Assembly (NCBI GenBank): GCA_964627445.1
Contig: CAZVJF010000006.1
Coordinates: 62,001 to 126,000 of the forward strand
DNA length: 64,000 bases
Reading direction: 5' to 3'
DNA from: Luteibaculum sp964627445
GTDB taxonomy: Bacteria > Bacteroidota > Bacteroidia > Flavobacteriales_D > Luteibaculaceae
Shown here piece after piece: positions 1-9,093 of the stretch. The notes beneath the pieces are model-generated. The model had not been told where the DNA came from. It made no database searches and was given only the letters and a program-made list of their open reading frames with translations. The position numbers and the translations under genes are program-made. How positions within the stretch are numbered: the first letter of the stretch is position 1; every line of letters starts with the position of its first letter.

Positions 1-653
1 TTGCTGCCGATGGAATTATGGAAGCAGCCAACGCAGGTATTAAAGTGATTGTTTGTATTACCGAAGGAATTCCCGTTGCCGATATGGTGAAGGTAAAGGA
101 ATACCTAGCCGATAAAGACGCAAGATTGATTGGCCCTAACTGCCCCGGTGTAATTACTGCAGACGAGGCTAAAGTGGGTATTATGCCCGGTTTTATCTTC
201 AAGAAGGGTAAGGTTGGAATTGTATCCAAGTCGGGTACCTTAACTTATGAGGCGGCAGACCAAATTGTAAAAGCTGGGTTGGGTATCACCACCGCTATTG
301 GTATTGGTGGAGATCCTATTATTGGAACTACGACCAAAGAAGCGGTAGAGCTGTTGATGAACGATCCTGAAACGGAAGGCATCGTAATGATCGGTGAAAT
401 TGGAGGTAACCTGGAGGCACAAGCTGCCAAATGGGTAAAGGCCGATGGAAATCGCAAGCCTGTGGTAGGATTTATTGCGGGTGAAACCGCGCCAAAAGGC
501 CGTACCATGGGTCACGCAGGAGCCATTGTTGGTGGTGCCGAAGATACCGCGCAAGCTAAGAAAGCCATTATGAAAGAAAATGGTATCCACGTGGTAGATT
601 CACCCGCAGAAATTGGGGTAACCATGGCAGAAGCTTTGGGCGTAACCGCGTAA
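1..653 (+). CDS. sucD: Succinate-CoA ligase alpha subunit (5'-truncated)
   Basis: This is the C-terminal three quarters of the alpha subunit of succinyl-CoA synthetase, the TCA-cycle enzyme that couples succinyl-CoA cleavage to NTP formation. The reading frame is open from base 3, so the true start lies before the window; families of this protein are about 290 aa and about 217 codons remain. Recognisable blocks are the CITEGIP motif, IGPNCPGV, the CoA/phosphate-site stretch GIVSKSGTLTYEA and the catalytic phospho-histidine motif GHAGAI, with the His codon at 513-515. The gene ends just before a strong hairpin terminator. The beta subunit (sucC) is not in the window. Confidence 0.96.
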   Translation, partial: AADGIMEAANAGIKVIVCITEGIPVADMVKVKEYLADKDARLIGPNCPGVITADEAKVGIMPGFIFKKGKVGIVSKSGTLTYEAADQIVKAGLGITTAIGIGGDPIIGTTTKEAVELLMNDPETEGIVMIGEIGGNLEAQAAKWVKADGNRKPVVGFIAGETAPKGRTMGHAGAIVGGAEDTAQAKKAIMKENGIHVVDSPAEIGVTMAEALGVTA

Positions 654-679
654 GTTTTTAGAAACGATTCAATAATTCC

Positions 680-716
680 AATCCCGTTTTAGTACCGCTA
701 AAACGGGATTTTTTAT
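680..716 (+). terminator. Rho-independent terminator of sucD
   Basis: A 13-bp perfect stem (680-692 with 698-710) encloses a 5-base loop and is followed by a short T run. It lies 27 bases after the sucD stop codon. The next gene begins only 16 bases downstream of the stem. Confidence 0.85.
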
Positions 717-726
717 TCCTACCGCT

Positions 727-1611
727 ATGGCCTTGGTGTGGTTGGTATGTGCGCTGGTTCTTTCCTTTGCCTTGACGCGTAGGGGGCTCCTTCGTTCGCA
801 GCATACGGGCTGGGCCAATCGCTACATCATTAATGTGGCTCTTCCAGCCGTAGCCTTGCTCAATTTGCCCGCGCTGCCCAGAAATGCGCAGGCAGGCTAT
901 GCCGTTATTAGTCCGCTGGTGGTTTTTGCTGGAGCTTATCTGCTGTTTTACGTGCTTCTAAAAAAGCGGTACACCCCAAGCCAGCGGGTAGTACCCACGG
1001 TTTTATCGGGCTTGGGCAATACTTCTTTTATTGGTTTTCCGCTTATTGCGGTGCTTTGGGGTACGCAACATATGGGCTATGCCGTGGTGTACGATCAGGT
1101 AGGGTTTATCCTTATGGCTACCGCTGCCCAGTTTTTAATTAGCCAAGACGAAGGCAACCCATCGGTTCGGGGTATGGCCCAACGCGTGCTGTTTTTTCCT
1201 CCCTTTTTGGCCATGCTGGTTGGGCTAGCTTTACTTTTGGGTGGATACGAGAGTCCGCTGCAGCCCGTGCTAAAACTGGCATCACAAAGTTTAAGTCCTA
1301 TGGCTATGGTCGTGGTGGGATTTACCTTAGCCCGGCATGCTAGCTTTCGGTTTCCTACTGTATTGAGAATAGGTTTAAGCTATAAGTTGCTGGTAGCTCC
1401 AGCTGCAGTATACTTGGTACTGCAATGCTCTGGGGCGGGCGAGGCCGTTCGCAATATGAGTGTGTTTGAAGCAGCCATGGGGCCCATGATTACCCCCGCT
1501 ATTTTACTGCTCCATCACAAGAAAGATCCGCGTTTGGTAGCCCAATTCTTGTTTTGGGGTATTGCCCTGTCTTTTGCGAGTACCCCGCTGTGGTTTCTGT
1601 TGCTGCGGTAG
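727..1611 (+). CDS. AEC-family (auxin efflux carrier type) transporter
   Basis: An inner membrane permease of 294 aa built almost entirely of hydrophobic segments (roughly 8 to 10 helices), with no signal peptide. The N-terminal pattern of a helix, a short TRRGLL loop, then an amphipathic stretch leading to INVALPAVALLNL is typical of AEC transporters, which move small organic acids such as malate in bacteria. The substrate cannot be read from the sequence. The start follows the sucD terminator so closely that there is almost no room for a promoter and leader; the gene may rely on terminator read-through or be nearly leaderless. Confidence is good for the family and low for the substrate. Confidence 0.8.
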   Translation: MALVWLVCALVLSFALTRRGLLRSQHTGWANRYIINVALPAVALLNLPALPRNAQAGYAVISPLVVFAGAYLLFYVLLKKRYTPSQRVVPTVLSGLGNTSFIGFPLIAVLWGTQHMGYAVVYDQVGFILMATAAQFLISQDEGNPSVRGMAQRVLFFPPFLAMLVGLALLLGGYESPLQPVLKLASQSLSPMAMVVVGFTLARHASFRFPTVLRIGLSYKLLVAPAAVYLVLQCSGAGEAVRNMSVFEAAMGPMITPAILLLHHKKDPRLVAQFLFWGIALSFASTPLWFLLLR

Positions 1612-1621
1612 CAAGGTACTG

Positions 1622-2224
1622 TTAGCGTGCTTTTTTCATTTTTCGCCTGCGTCTTTTATTGGCACGGGGTATGTTTACATCCACCCCCAAGCCCGAAACA
1701 TGCGCCATCTGTTGGAGTATGCCGTGGGTTTTATCCCATTCCGAAAATTGAGCGATAAACAGTGGTTCTTTAAAAGGGTCTAAGGGAATAAGGTAAATGT
1801 TGTACAACTCGTAAATGCCACCATGCCATCTTGGGCTAATACCTCGGGCTGTTACGTTATCTGCTCGGGTGCGCTCCGAGGTAACCGAGATGTATTGGTA
1901 ATCGAGCATAGAGCGCCACACCCCGCGTTTAAAGAGCAAAAAATCGCGCTGCACCATAAAGCGGTGGCTTTTCGTGTTGTACTTAAAAAATTGCACGGAG
2001 AGCATGCCGTACAATCCAATCACAAACAGAATGCCTCCGCTGGCGGTCATAACATCACCAACTTTCCAGGTTCCGAAGATGAGCAGGATAAATCCAGCCG
2101 AAAGCACGATAAGACCCGTAAAAGCAAAGCGCTCGCTTAAGCCAATCGACTTAAAAATGGTCACCACCTCCGCAGCGCCATTGTTTTTATTAAAGCGCTT
2201 ACCCGAGCCTAAGGATTTTTGCAT
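1622..2224 (-). CDS. Two-helix membrane protein of unknown function
   Basis: A 200-aa protein I do not recognise. After about 35 polar residues there are two adjacent hydrophobic helices (about residues 36-52 and 60-78) separated by a short turn, then a soluble part of about 120 residues rich in aromatic and charged residues, ending in a strongly basic tail (RANKRRRRKMKKAR). Two closely spaced helices followed by a beta-rich domain resemble membrane-anchored PH-like proteins, but this is only an impression. It is convergent with the AEC gene (10 bases apart) and divergent from fabG. Confidence 0.7.
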   Translation of the reverse strand: MQKSLGSGKRFNKNNGAAEVVTIFKSIGLSERFAFTGLIVLSAGFILLIFGTWKVGDVMTASGGILFVIGLYGMLSVQFFKYNTKSHRFMVQRDFLLFKRGVWRSMLDYQYISVTSERTRADNVTARGISPRWHGGIYELYNIYLIPLDPFKEPLFIAQFSEWDKTHGILQQMAHVSGLGVDVNIPRANKRRRRKMKKAR

Positions 2225-2298
2225 GGGGGGAATTTAAAACATAATCTAAAATGCAAGGAAGTGAAGTGATTCGTTGTGCTTGTGGACTTCTACTTGGG

Positions 2299-2332
2299 TT
2301 TGCGCGAAAAATCCAATAAAATTCTACTTTAG
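2299..2332 (+). promoter_or_regulatory. Candidate fabG promoter (TTTG / TAnnTTAG)
   Basis: TTTG at 2299-2302 and TACTTTAG at 2325-2332 are spaced by 22 bases, close to the Bacteroidota TTTG / TAnnTTTG arrangement with one mismatch in the -7 box. It sits 15 bases before the fabG start codon. Confidence 0.4.
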
Positions 2333-2347
2333 CCCAAAATCATAACT

Positions 2348-3094
2348 ATGGGATTGTTAAGCGGGAAAAATACCATTGTAACCGGAGGAAGTAGAGGCAT
2401 AGGAAAAGCCATTTGCGAAACCTTTGCGAAAGAAGGCGCCAACGTTGCATTTACCTACTTATCCTCCGAAGAAAAAGCCAAGAAAATAGAAGCAGCATTA
2501 CAAGAGCAAGGTGTAAAAGCCATGGCCGTAAAATCGGATGCTGCAGACTACGCCCAAGCCGAGGCCTTAATAAATACCGTAGTAGAAGCCTGGGGTGGAA
2601 TCGATGTGATTGTAAACAACGCGGGCATCACCAAAGACGGCCTGCTCATGCGCATGAGCGAGGAGCAGTTTGATGACGTAGTAGCCACCAACTTAAAGTC
2701 GGTATTTAACACCACCAAGGCAGCCCAGCGTACCTTTTTAAAGCAACGCAGCGGATCCATTATCAATATGAGTTCTGTGGTCGGTGTGTATGGAAATGCA
2801 GGCCAGGCAAACTACGCGGCCTCTAAAGCCGGCATTATTGGTTTTACCAAATCTATAGCCCAGGAATTGGGATCGCGTAACATACGCTGCAATGCCATTG
2901 CACCCGGTTTTATAGAAACCGAAATGACGGCCCAACTCGACCCCAAAGTCGTAGAAGAATGGAACCAGAGCATCCCCATGAAACGCGGTGGTAAAGCCGA
3001 AGAGGTAGCCGATTTGTGTGTATTCTTAGCTTCTGATATGTCTACCTATATTTCTGGACAAACCATAAACATTTGTGGCGGTATGCGCACGTAA
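2348..3094 (+). CDS. fabG: 3-oxoacyl-ACP reductase
   Basis: A 248-aa classical short-chain dehydrogenase that reduces 3-oxoacyl-ACP with NADPH in the fatty acid elongation cycle. The cofactor motif TGGSRGIG is at residues 12-19, NNAG at 90-93 and the catalytic set is Ser143, Tyr156 and Lys160 (in NYAASK). Length and the C-terminal GQTINICGGMRT-type ending match FabG closely. FabG paralogues acting in other reductions cannot be excluded because no other fab gene lies nearby, but the overall match is strong. It appears to be a single-gene transcription unit, 74 bases before the VWA gene. Confidence 0.9.
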   Translation: MGLLSGKNTIVTGGSRGIGKAICETFAKEGANVAFTYLSSEEKAKKIEAALQEQGVKAMAVKSDAADYAQAEALINTVVEAWGGIDVIVNNAGITKDGLLMRMSEEQFDDVVATNLKSVFNTTKAAQRTFLKQRSGSIINMSSVVGVYGNAGQANYAASKAGIIGFTKSIAQELGSRNIRCNAIAPGFIETEMTAQLDPKVVEEWNQSIPMKRGGKAEEVADLCVFLASDMSTYISGQTINICGGMRT

Positions 3095-3143
3095 ATTCCC
3101 AGCACATTAGAAGTACTTAACACCATAGGGCAGGCAGTTTCGT

Positions 3144-3151
3144 TACTTTTG
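3144..3151 (+). promoter_or_regulatory. -7 box TACTTTTG of the VWA/SPFH operon
   Basis: TACTTTTG matches the Bacteroidota -7 consensus TAnnTTTG exactly and lies 17 bases before the start codon. No clear TTTG was seen at the -33 position. Confidence 0.5.
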
Positions 3152-3168
3152 GTCAATCGCCTTTTTTC

Positions 3169-5220
3169 ATGATGCAATTTTCATATTCCCCGGCTTGGCT
3201 ACTGCTCATATTTCCGGTTTTAGCCCTTGCCGCTTGGTGGCTGTATCGCAGCACGAATTTCTCTAAAACGGCTAGCGTATTCCTTGGAATAATCCGTTTT
3301 TTCGTTTTGGCTGTGCTGGCTTTTCTGCTGCTAAAGCCCGTTGTAAATTATTACCAACGCGAGGTAGAAAAACCAACGCTAGCCGTGCTTATCGACAACA
3401 GTGCTTCGGTATTGGCAGCTCAGACCGATTCCGCTGCATTTCGGCAAAACCTCAAGCAGTGGCAAAACCAGCTTGCTGAGCAGTATTCGGATAAGTATCA
3501 AGTAGATTTTTTCTATTTCGATTCCGAATTGCGGAGTGGTCAGGAAGGTGCCTTTACAGGTACGCAAACTGCAATTTCTAAAGCCATAACTGCTACACAA
3601 GAACAGTATCCACCCCAGTCTTTGGAGGCCATTGTGCTAGCCAGTGATGGCGTGGCCAATCAGGGTTTGGCGCCCGAGTATTTGCAAGCTTTCCCGCAGC
3701 CCGTGCACACGGTGCTTTTAGGGGATAGCACCGTAAAACCGGATTTGGCCATAAAAAACGTTGCGGCCAATAGCCAGGTCTACCTCAATAATTCGTTTCC
3801 CGTAAAGGTGTCGTGGAGCAAAAAGCAAATGCCCAACATAAGAGGCCTCGTAGCGGTGTATCAAGGAAATCAGCAGGTGGCATTGGAGAATGTGAATTTA
3901 GTGGGATCGCAAGGCAGTTTGGTACTAAACCTAAAGGCAACACAACCCGGGGTGCAGCTGTACCGAGTGCAACTTTCTGGGGGGAATACCGATAGCCAGC
4001 TTGATAACAATGAAGCATTTTTTAGTGTTCGTGTCGCAGAGAAAACCACACGGGTGGCCATGTTGTACGATAAACCCACACCCGATGTAGGTGCTTTTGT
4101 GCAAGCTTTACGCGATTACCAAGGGCTAGACCTTGTTACCCAGCCCATGTCGCAGTACGATGCGTCCGAGGAATACCAGGGTGTGTTTTTGTTTTTATCG
4201 GGAGCACCAAGCGCAGAAGCCCTGGAGCCTCTCCGCGAAAGTAAGGCCGGTATCTGGGCTTTTATCCGAAATGCAAACCACGCCACTGCGCTGCAGTCTA
4301 TTCCTGGTTTTCCTTCGGTACAACTGGATAACTCCTCACAAAAGAACTTGATTCTGCCCTTGGTCAATCAAAACTATACCGCCTACGATTTTGATAAAAA
4401 CTGGGAGAAAACGGGCCTCTTACAACCGCTTCAGGCACCACTGGGAACCCCCAGCGTAGCTGCTGCTTTCCAGCCCGTGTTGTACCAGCAAATAGGAACA
4501 TTAAAAACGCAATTGCCGCTGGTAGCCTTATTTCAAACCGATACCCGCAAAGGATTGCTCTCTTTAGGTTGGGATTGGTGGAAGCTCCGAATGTCTTTTT
4601 ACCAGCAAACGGGCAATCACCAGAGTTTTGACAATTGGGCTTCGGCCATGGTACAGTTTCTTACCGCAGCCACAAAAAAAGATCAGCTACAGGTTACACT
4701 CCCCGATTTCTTTTACGAAACCGAAAAGCCTACTGCCACGGCAGTGGTTTATAATGCATCGGGTAACCCGGTGTCTGGAGCAACGGTAAACATGTTGGTG
4801 CAAGCGTCAGCCACAAGCAATTCCTACGATTTTGCATTTGCCCCATCGGGCAATGGTTACCGCTTGCCACTTCGCGGTTTGCCACCGGGGCGGTATACCT
4901 ACACTGCCTCGGCAGAAGTAGAGGGTAAAGGCTTGGAGGAAAGTGGAACCTTTGCCGTGCTTCCTGGCAGTGTAGAACAGCAGAATTTAACCGCCAACAC
5001 GCGTGTTATGCAAAAGCTTGCCAGCAACTCGGGAGGTACTTTCTCAGTATGGGGAAATACGGCAAACCTGGAACAGAACCTACAGCAAAACGAGGCGCCC
5101 GGCATTATGCGTGCCACGCTCGAAATTCAAAACCTCATATCCTGGAAGTGGTTGTGTTTTGTTTTAACCTTGTTGTTGGGATTAGAATGGTACTTTAGAA
5201 AACAATTAGGAAGCGAATAA
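3169..5220 (+). CDS. VWA-like-domain membrane protein
   Basis: A 683-aa protein with two N-terminal membrane helices (about residues 8-26 and 40-56), a large extracytoplasmic part and a C-terminal helix near residues 659-676. Just after the second helix is VLIDNSAS, a DxSxS metal-site motif at residues 76-80, and ASDGVANQG follows at the expected distance, so the region of about 70-210 is a von Willebrand factor A fold. The rest resembles the large BatA/BatB-neighbour or glutamine-amidotransferase-like periplasmic proteins of Bacteroidota, but I do not see a catalytic motif. Two consecutive ATG codons (3169, 3172) are possible starts. The next gene follows after two bases, so the two are probably co-translated. 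Confidence 0.75.
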   Translation: MMQFSYSPAWLLLIFPVLALAAWWLYRSTNFSKTASVFLGIIRFFVLAVLAFLLLKPVVNYYQREVEKPTLAVLIDNSASVLAAQTDSAAFRQNLKQWQNQLAEQYSDKYQVDFFYFDSELRSGQEGAFTGTQTAISKAITATQEQYPPQSLEAIVLASDGVANQGLAPEYLQAFPQPVHTVLLGDSTVKPDLAIKNVAANSQVYLNNSFPVKVSWSKKQMPNIRGLVAVYQGNQQVALENVNLVGSQGSLVLNLKATQPGVQLYRVQLSGGNTDSQLDNNEAFFSVRVAEKTTRVAMLYDKPTPDVGAFVQALRDYQGLDLVTQPMSQYDASEEYQGVFLFLSGAPSAEALEPLRESKAGIWAFIRNANHATALQSIPGFPSVQLDNSSQKNLILPLVNQNYTAYDFDKNWEKTGLLQPLQAPLGTPSVAAAFQPVLYQQIGTLKTQLPLVALFQTDTRKGLLSLGWDWWKLRMSFYQQTGNHQSFDNWASAMVQFLTAATKKDQLQVTLPDFFYETEKPTATAVVYNASGNPVSGATVNMLVQASATSNSYDFAFAPSGNGYRLPLRGLPPGRYTYTASAEVEGKGLEESGTFAVLPGSVEQQNLTANTRVMQKLASNSGGTFSVWGNTANLEQNLQQNEAPGIMRATLEIQNLISWKWLCFVLTLLLGLEWYFRKQLGSE

Positions 5221-5222
5221 TT

Positions 5223-6068
5223 ATGGAAGATTATAACGAAGGACAATTTCAAATTAAAAATTTCAAACTCATCGTAATTGCGGTGGTTGCCGTGATTTTT
5301 GTGGTGGTGTTTTGGAGTAGAATGACGGTTACCGTAGAATCCGGCTCTATGGGGGTTTTGTACGAGCGCTTTAGTGGCGGGGTGGATGAAGAATCGGATC
5401 CTTACGGACCGGGTTTCCATTTTATAGCACCCTGGAACCACATGATTGTATACGAAACGCGCCAACAGGAGATGAAGGAGACCATGGAGGTGCTCTCATC
5501 CAACCTACTTAAAATACAGCTTGATGTGACCATTCTGTACGAACCCATTCCATCTGCTTTAGGTAAGCTGGAAGTTCGCAGGGGGAAAAACTACACCGAA
5601 AAGGTAGTGCGACCGTTTACGCGCTCTGTGGTGCGCCAAATTATGGCACAGTATCTACCCGAAGAAATAAACACGACCAAGCGGGAAATGATAGAACTGG
5701 AAATTTTTGAGGAAGTAAAGCGCAAAATGCAAGAAAACTATGTGCAGGTAAATGAAATTCTGATTCGCAACATTGTACTTCCTCCCAGTTTGCAAGCCGC
5801 TATTGAGCGCAAACTAAAGCAAGAGCAGGAGTCTTTGGAATACGAGTTCCGCATCCAAAAAGCAGAGAAAGAGGCCGAGCGTAAGAAAATTGAGGCCGAT
5901 GGTATTCGTGCTTTCCAAGAAATCGTAAACAAATCCATTACCAAAGACCTCTTAAAGTGGAAGGGGATAGAAGCTACCGAGAACCTGGCCAATTCTCAAA
6001 ACAGCAAAATTATTGTGATAGGCAATGGCGAGAAAGGACTTCCCGTTATTCTGAATGCTGAGAAGTAA
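5223..6068 (+). CDS. SPFH/Band-7 (prohibitin-like) membrane protein
   Basis: A 281-aa protein with one N-terminal membrane helix (about residues 15-31) followed by an SPFH domain (about 35-210) and an alpha-helical, charged stretch (about 195-235) rich in Glu, Lys and Arg that probably forms a coiled coil. The run LRVQLDVTILY-like strand pattern and IRNIVLPPSLQAAIERKLKQEQE-type helix are characteristic of prohibitin/HflC relatives, which build large membrane rings and influence proteases or membrane domains. There is no HflK or FtsH gene nearby, so naming it hflC is not justified. It is directly coupled to the VWA protein and ends in a strong terminator. Confidence 0.88.
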   Translation: MEDYNEGQFQIKNFKLIVIAVVAVIFVVVFWSRMTVTVESGSMGVLYERFSGGVDEESDPYGPGFHFIAPWNHMIVYETRQQEMKETMEVLSSNLLKIQLDVTILYEPIPSALGKLEVRRGKNYTEKVVRPFTRSVVRQIMAQYLPEEINTTKREMIELEIFEEVKRKMQENYVQVNEILIRNIVLPPSLQAAIERKLKQEQESLEYEFRIQKAEKEAERKKIEADGIRAFQEIVNKSITKDLLKWKGIEATENLANSQNSKIIVIGNGEKGLPVILNAEK

Positions 6069-6085
6069 AAACAAGAAGTGATAAC

Positions 6086-6122
6086 AAAAAAAAACCGCGG
6101 TGCCAGCACCGCGGTTTTTTTT
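6086..6122 (+). terminator. Bidirectional terminator between SPFH gene and barrel gene
   Basis: The stem accgcggtg (6094-6102) pairs with caccgcggt (6107-6115) around a 4-base loop and is flanked by an A run on the left and a T run on the right. It can therefore end transcription from either direction, although the minus-strand gene stops about 190 bases away. Confidence 0.85.
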
Positions 6123-6178
6123 GTTGGTATCAAGGAAAGTAAGACTTCGGAATAACAAAAAACTGTTGCCTTAAAGCA

Positions 6179-6202
6179 GTTCCTCGAGCGAAGTCGAGAG
6201 GC
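6179..6202. repeat. Dispersed small hairpin repeat, copy 1
   Basis: The core TCCTCGAGCGAAGTCGAGAGG is an imperfect hairpin (CTCGA..TCGAG). A near-identical copy with one base change occurs at 12258-12280. The rest of the 6123-6312 gap shows no gene or other clear signal. Confidence 0.6.
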
Positions 6203-6312
6203 AGTAAGGAATTGCTCGTTTTGCTGTTTGCATAATTTTGAGTCCACCTACTGCAGCGGTGAACTCTACTGTAATCTTCCCACTTTCACCCACTGGGTTT
6301 CAGCAGCATTTC

Positions 6313-9087
6313 CTACCTACGCCTAATGTCGATATCCATACCGCCTGGGCCGTTCTGGCCCTTATTGCCCAACTTGTAACTAAAGCTGAGCATGGCATAG
6401 CGGGTTAAAATGTTGCTCACTTCCTGGCCTACAAAGTTTTCGCTGGCAAACTGCTGCACGGCCTGGTTTTGCTTCAGTATGTCAAACACCTTAAGGCTAA
6501 TATTCCCCCGTTTGTTGTTCAAGAAACTCCGGCTCACTTCGGCCTGCCATAGGGGTATGCTTACGGTGTTGCCGATTTGGCTGTTACGGTATGTGCTGTA
6601 ATCAAAGCTGCTGCTCAGGATCCAGTCTTCGCCAAGGAACCAGCTTACATCGCAAAAAGCACCCGTGCGCACGTAGTTGTTGTTGAGGTTGGTTTGGATG
6701 GAATAGCGGTTGGTAGCGTATTCTATCGAGGTTCCAACCAGCACATCTAGCGTTTCTTTTTTACGATTTTCTATGCTCATAGAAGCCTCGTGTACGTTGC
6801 GGTTGAGTTGGTTGGCTACGTTGTTTACCAAGGTGAAGTTTTGGCTGTATTGCTCGCCCAAATCCAGGTTGAGCTTTATGCCCAGCTTTTTAATGGGCGT
6901 ATTAAAACCCACGCTCGCCCGCAGGCTTTGGGCATCTCTAAAATTGATGGGAGACACGCGTTGGCTACCATCGGCATTAATGGTTTTGGACTGCACTATG
7001 GCATTGTCGATGTAGTTGTAGTTTAGGTTGGCAAAGACCGAGGTAAAGCTAAAGGCATCGTAGAGCATAAAGAACCCCGATAGGCTCTGCGAAAACTCGG
7101 GTTCCAAAGCCAAGTTTCCCGCGCTTATAAACAAGGGGTTGCTGAGGTCTGCAAAAGGAGCAATGCGGCTTACGCTAGGGGTAGATACCCGCGTGCTGTA
7201 ATTGAGGTTTATGCGTTTTCCGCGCGAAAACTCGTGGCTTAAACTGGCATTGGGCAACAGGTATTGGTGTTTTTGCTTGTTTTGGTCTGCCGTTATCTGG
7301 TTCGTGATAAAGCGGTTGTTCATTTCCAACTGCTGCGCGCCCAAACCTAGTTTTAGCGTACTCTTTTCGGTATTGTATTTCCAGGCCACTTCGCCACTAA
7401 GACGATTAATATCTTGTCCAGCCACTTCTTCGGGGGCAGCGGTAATGGGTGCTTCCGAAATGGAGTAATCCTGGTTCCGGGTAAAGTTATTGTTGCTAAA
7501 AGATCCACCCAAACTTACATTGATAAACGAGCGTTGGGTTATCGGTTCGTTCCATGTAAACTGCCCTTCTAGTTCCGCTCCATCCTGGTTGTCGTTGCGC
7601 AGATAGTCTTCCACTACCGTGTTTTGGTTGGCAAAATCTAGCGCATTGTTCCATCGCGTATCATCTTGGCGTTGGTTGATGTCTGCGCTCGCCAATACGG
7701 TGTAGTTTCTAAGGTTTTTTCGGCTGGATTTGCGAATAAGTCGCGCTTCAGACTTTAATCCATAGCCCATGGCATCGCTGGTTAAGTTTCGGTTGTTGCT
7801 GTTGGCAAAAGGACCTTCGGCAAGGGTGGTTACGGTGTTGCTTCGCTCGGTAGACAGGGCGTCTGTTGCCGAGAGACTGGCTGAAACCACCGTTCGCGTA
7901 AGGCTGTCCAAGTCGTTTTGCCAGCGCAAATTTCCGGTGTGGGAGTAGTTTTTGTCGCGCTGGGTGCGGTCCTCATTAATATTAAAATCTTGGTTGGGTG
8001 TAAACTGGGTGGAAGCCCGTTCTGTAGTGGTAAAGCGATTAGAACCTCCGTACATATACGATGCGTTGAGGTTGTTGTTCTCCGAAAACTCATGGTTGGC
8101 GTTGAGCCCCAGCGCGCCCGAAACTAAATTTCCGTTTTGCGATTGTCCGTAGTTGAGTGGAATTTGGTCTTCGCTATTAATACTCAAATTCACGTTTCCA
8201 CCCGAACCCATAAATGCCCCTTTAAAATTGAGGTAGTCGCTGATGGAAAAGCCGTAGTCGTTGATGTTGTTGAGGCGGGCTAGGGCAGATAGCTTGGTTT
8301 TTTGGTTGTACTTGTACAAGGAACCTGAGGCTTGGTAGCGGTTATCGGTACCATAACCCGCGGTAGCATCGCCAAAAGCGCCATTTTTTTTGTCTTCTTT
8401 TAGTTTTAGGTTGATGGTTTTGTTGCGCTCACCATCGTCTACTCCGGTAAATTCAGCTACATCACTCTGTTTATCAAAGACCTGTACTTTGTCTACGGCA
8501 TCGGCTGGAATGTTTTTAGTGGCAATTTTGGGGTCGTTACCAAAAAACTCTTTGCCATCTACCAACACCTTCTTTACTTCTTCGCCCTGGGCTTTTACGT
8601 TTCCTACCCGGTCTACCTCTATGCCTGGCATTTTTTTAAGAAGCTGCTCTACGTTGTCGGTAGGCTTGCTGCGAAAAGAAGAGGCATTGTACTCCACGGT
8701 ATCCTTCTTAATTAAAATAGGCGTTTGTACGCCTTGCACTTCCACACCTCCCAAATTCACGGCCTTCATTTTTAGGGCAATGGGTGGAAGCGCTTGTTCC
8801 TGAGGCTGTTCTGCAATGGAAACAGCGGTTTGGTAATTGCTAAAACCCAAATAAGAGGCCTGCAGGACATAGTCTCCAGGGAGCACTTGCGCTATGTTTA
8901 CCAATCCCTCGTTGTTGGCTATGCCGAAAAAGGCAAGAGTAGAGTCGCTGGGAAAAAGAAGCGAAATGGTGGCGTAGGGCAGGGGCTTACCTACGGTGTC
9001 TTGCACATAGGTTTGTACCTGCACTTTGTCTTGCGCCCAAGAGGCACTAGTAAGACCTAAGAAAAGAAGAAAGATGAGGCGTTTCAT
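6313..9087 (-). CDS. Outer membrane beta-barrel protein with carboxypeptidase-regulatory-like and plug domains
   Basis: A 924-aa secreted protein with a signal peptide (cleavage after about residue 18, SWAQ). Residues of about 22-105 form a carboxypeptidase-regulatory-like domain (GKPLPYATI...YLGFSNYQ), followed by a TonB-receptor-like plug (VDTVEYNASSFRSKP...LLKKMPGIEVD...VLVDGKEFFG at about 125-215) and a long beta-barrel of about 690 residues rich in Asn, Tyr and Ser. This is the outer-membrane-beta-barrel family that accompanies GLPGLI proteins in Bacteroidota. The last residues form a glycine-rich NKGQNGPGGMDIDIRRR ending rather than a typical barrel Phe. It is six bases downstream of the GLPGLI gene and probably shares its promoter. 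The transported substrate is unknown. Confidence 0.9.
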   Translation of the reverse strand: MKRLIFLLFLGLTSASWAQDKVQVQTYVQDTVGKPLPYATISLLFPSDSTLAFFGIANNEGLVNIAQVLPGDYVLQASYLGFSNYQTAVSIAEQPQEQALPPIALKMKAVNLGGVEVQGVQTPILIKKDTVEYNASSFRSKPTDNVEQLLKKMPGIEVDRVGNVKAQGEEVKKVLVDGKEFFGNDPKIATKNIPADAVDKVQVFDKQSDVAEFTGVDDGERNKTINLKLKEDKKNGAFGDATAGYGTDNRYQASGSLYKYNQKTKLSALARLNNINDYGFSISDYLNFKGAFMGSGGNVNLSINSEDQIPLNYGQSQNGNLVSGALGLNANHEFSENNNLNASYMYGGSNRFTTTERASTQFTPNQDFNINEDRTQRDKNYSHTGNLRWQNDLDSLTRTVVSASLSATDALSTERSNTVTTLAEGPFANSNNRNLTSDAMGYGLKSEARLIRKSSRKNLRNYTVLASADINQRQDDTRWNNALDFANQNTVVEDYLRNDNQDGAELEGQFTWNEPITQRSFINVSLGGSFSNNNFTRNQDYSISEAPITAAPEEVAGQDINRLSGEVAWKYNTEKSTLKLGLGAQQLEMNNRFITNQITADQNKQKHQYLLPNASLSHEFSRGKRINLNYSTRVSTPSVSRIAPFADLSNPLFISAGNLALEPEFSQSLSGFFMLYDAFSFTSVFANLNYNYIDNAIVQSKTINADGSQRVSPINFRDAQSLRASVGFNTPIKKLGIKLNLDLGEQYSQNFTLVNNVANQLNRNVHEASMSIENRKKETLDVLVGTSIEYATNRYSIQTNLNNNYVRTGAFCDVSWFLGEDWILSSSFDYSTYRNSQIGNTVSIPLWQAEVSRSFLNNKRGNISLKVFDILKQNQAVQQFASENFVGQEVSNILTRYAMLSFSYKLGNKGQNGPGGMDIDIRRR

Positions 9088-9093
9088 AGCGGC

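Noticed and set aside
5223..6068. Naming the SPFH protein HflC
   Set aside because: No HflK or FtsH neighbour, and SPFH proteins have many other roles.
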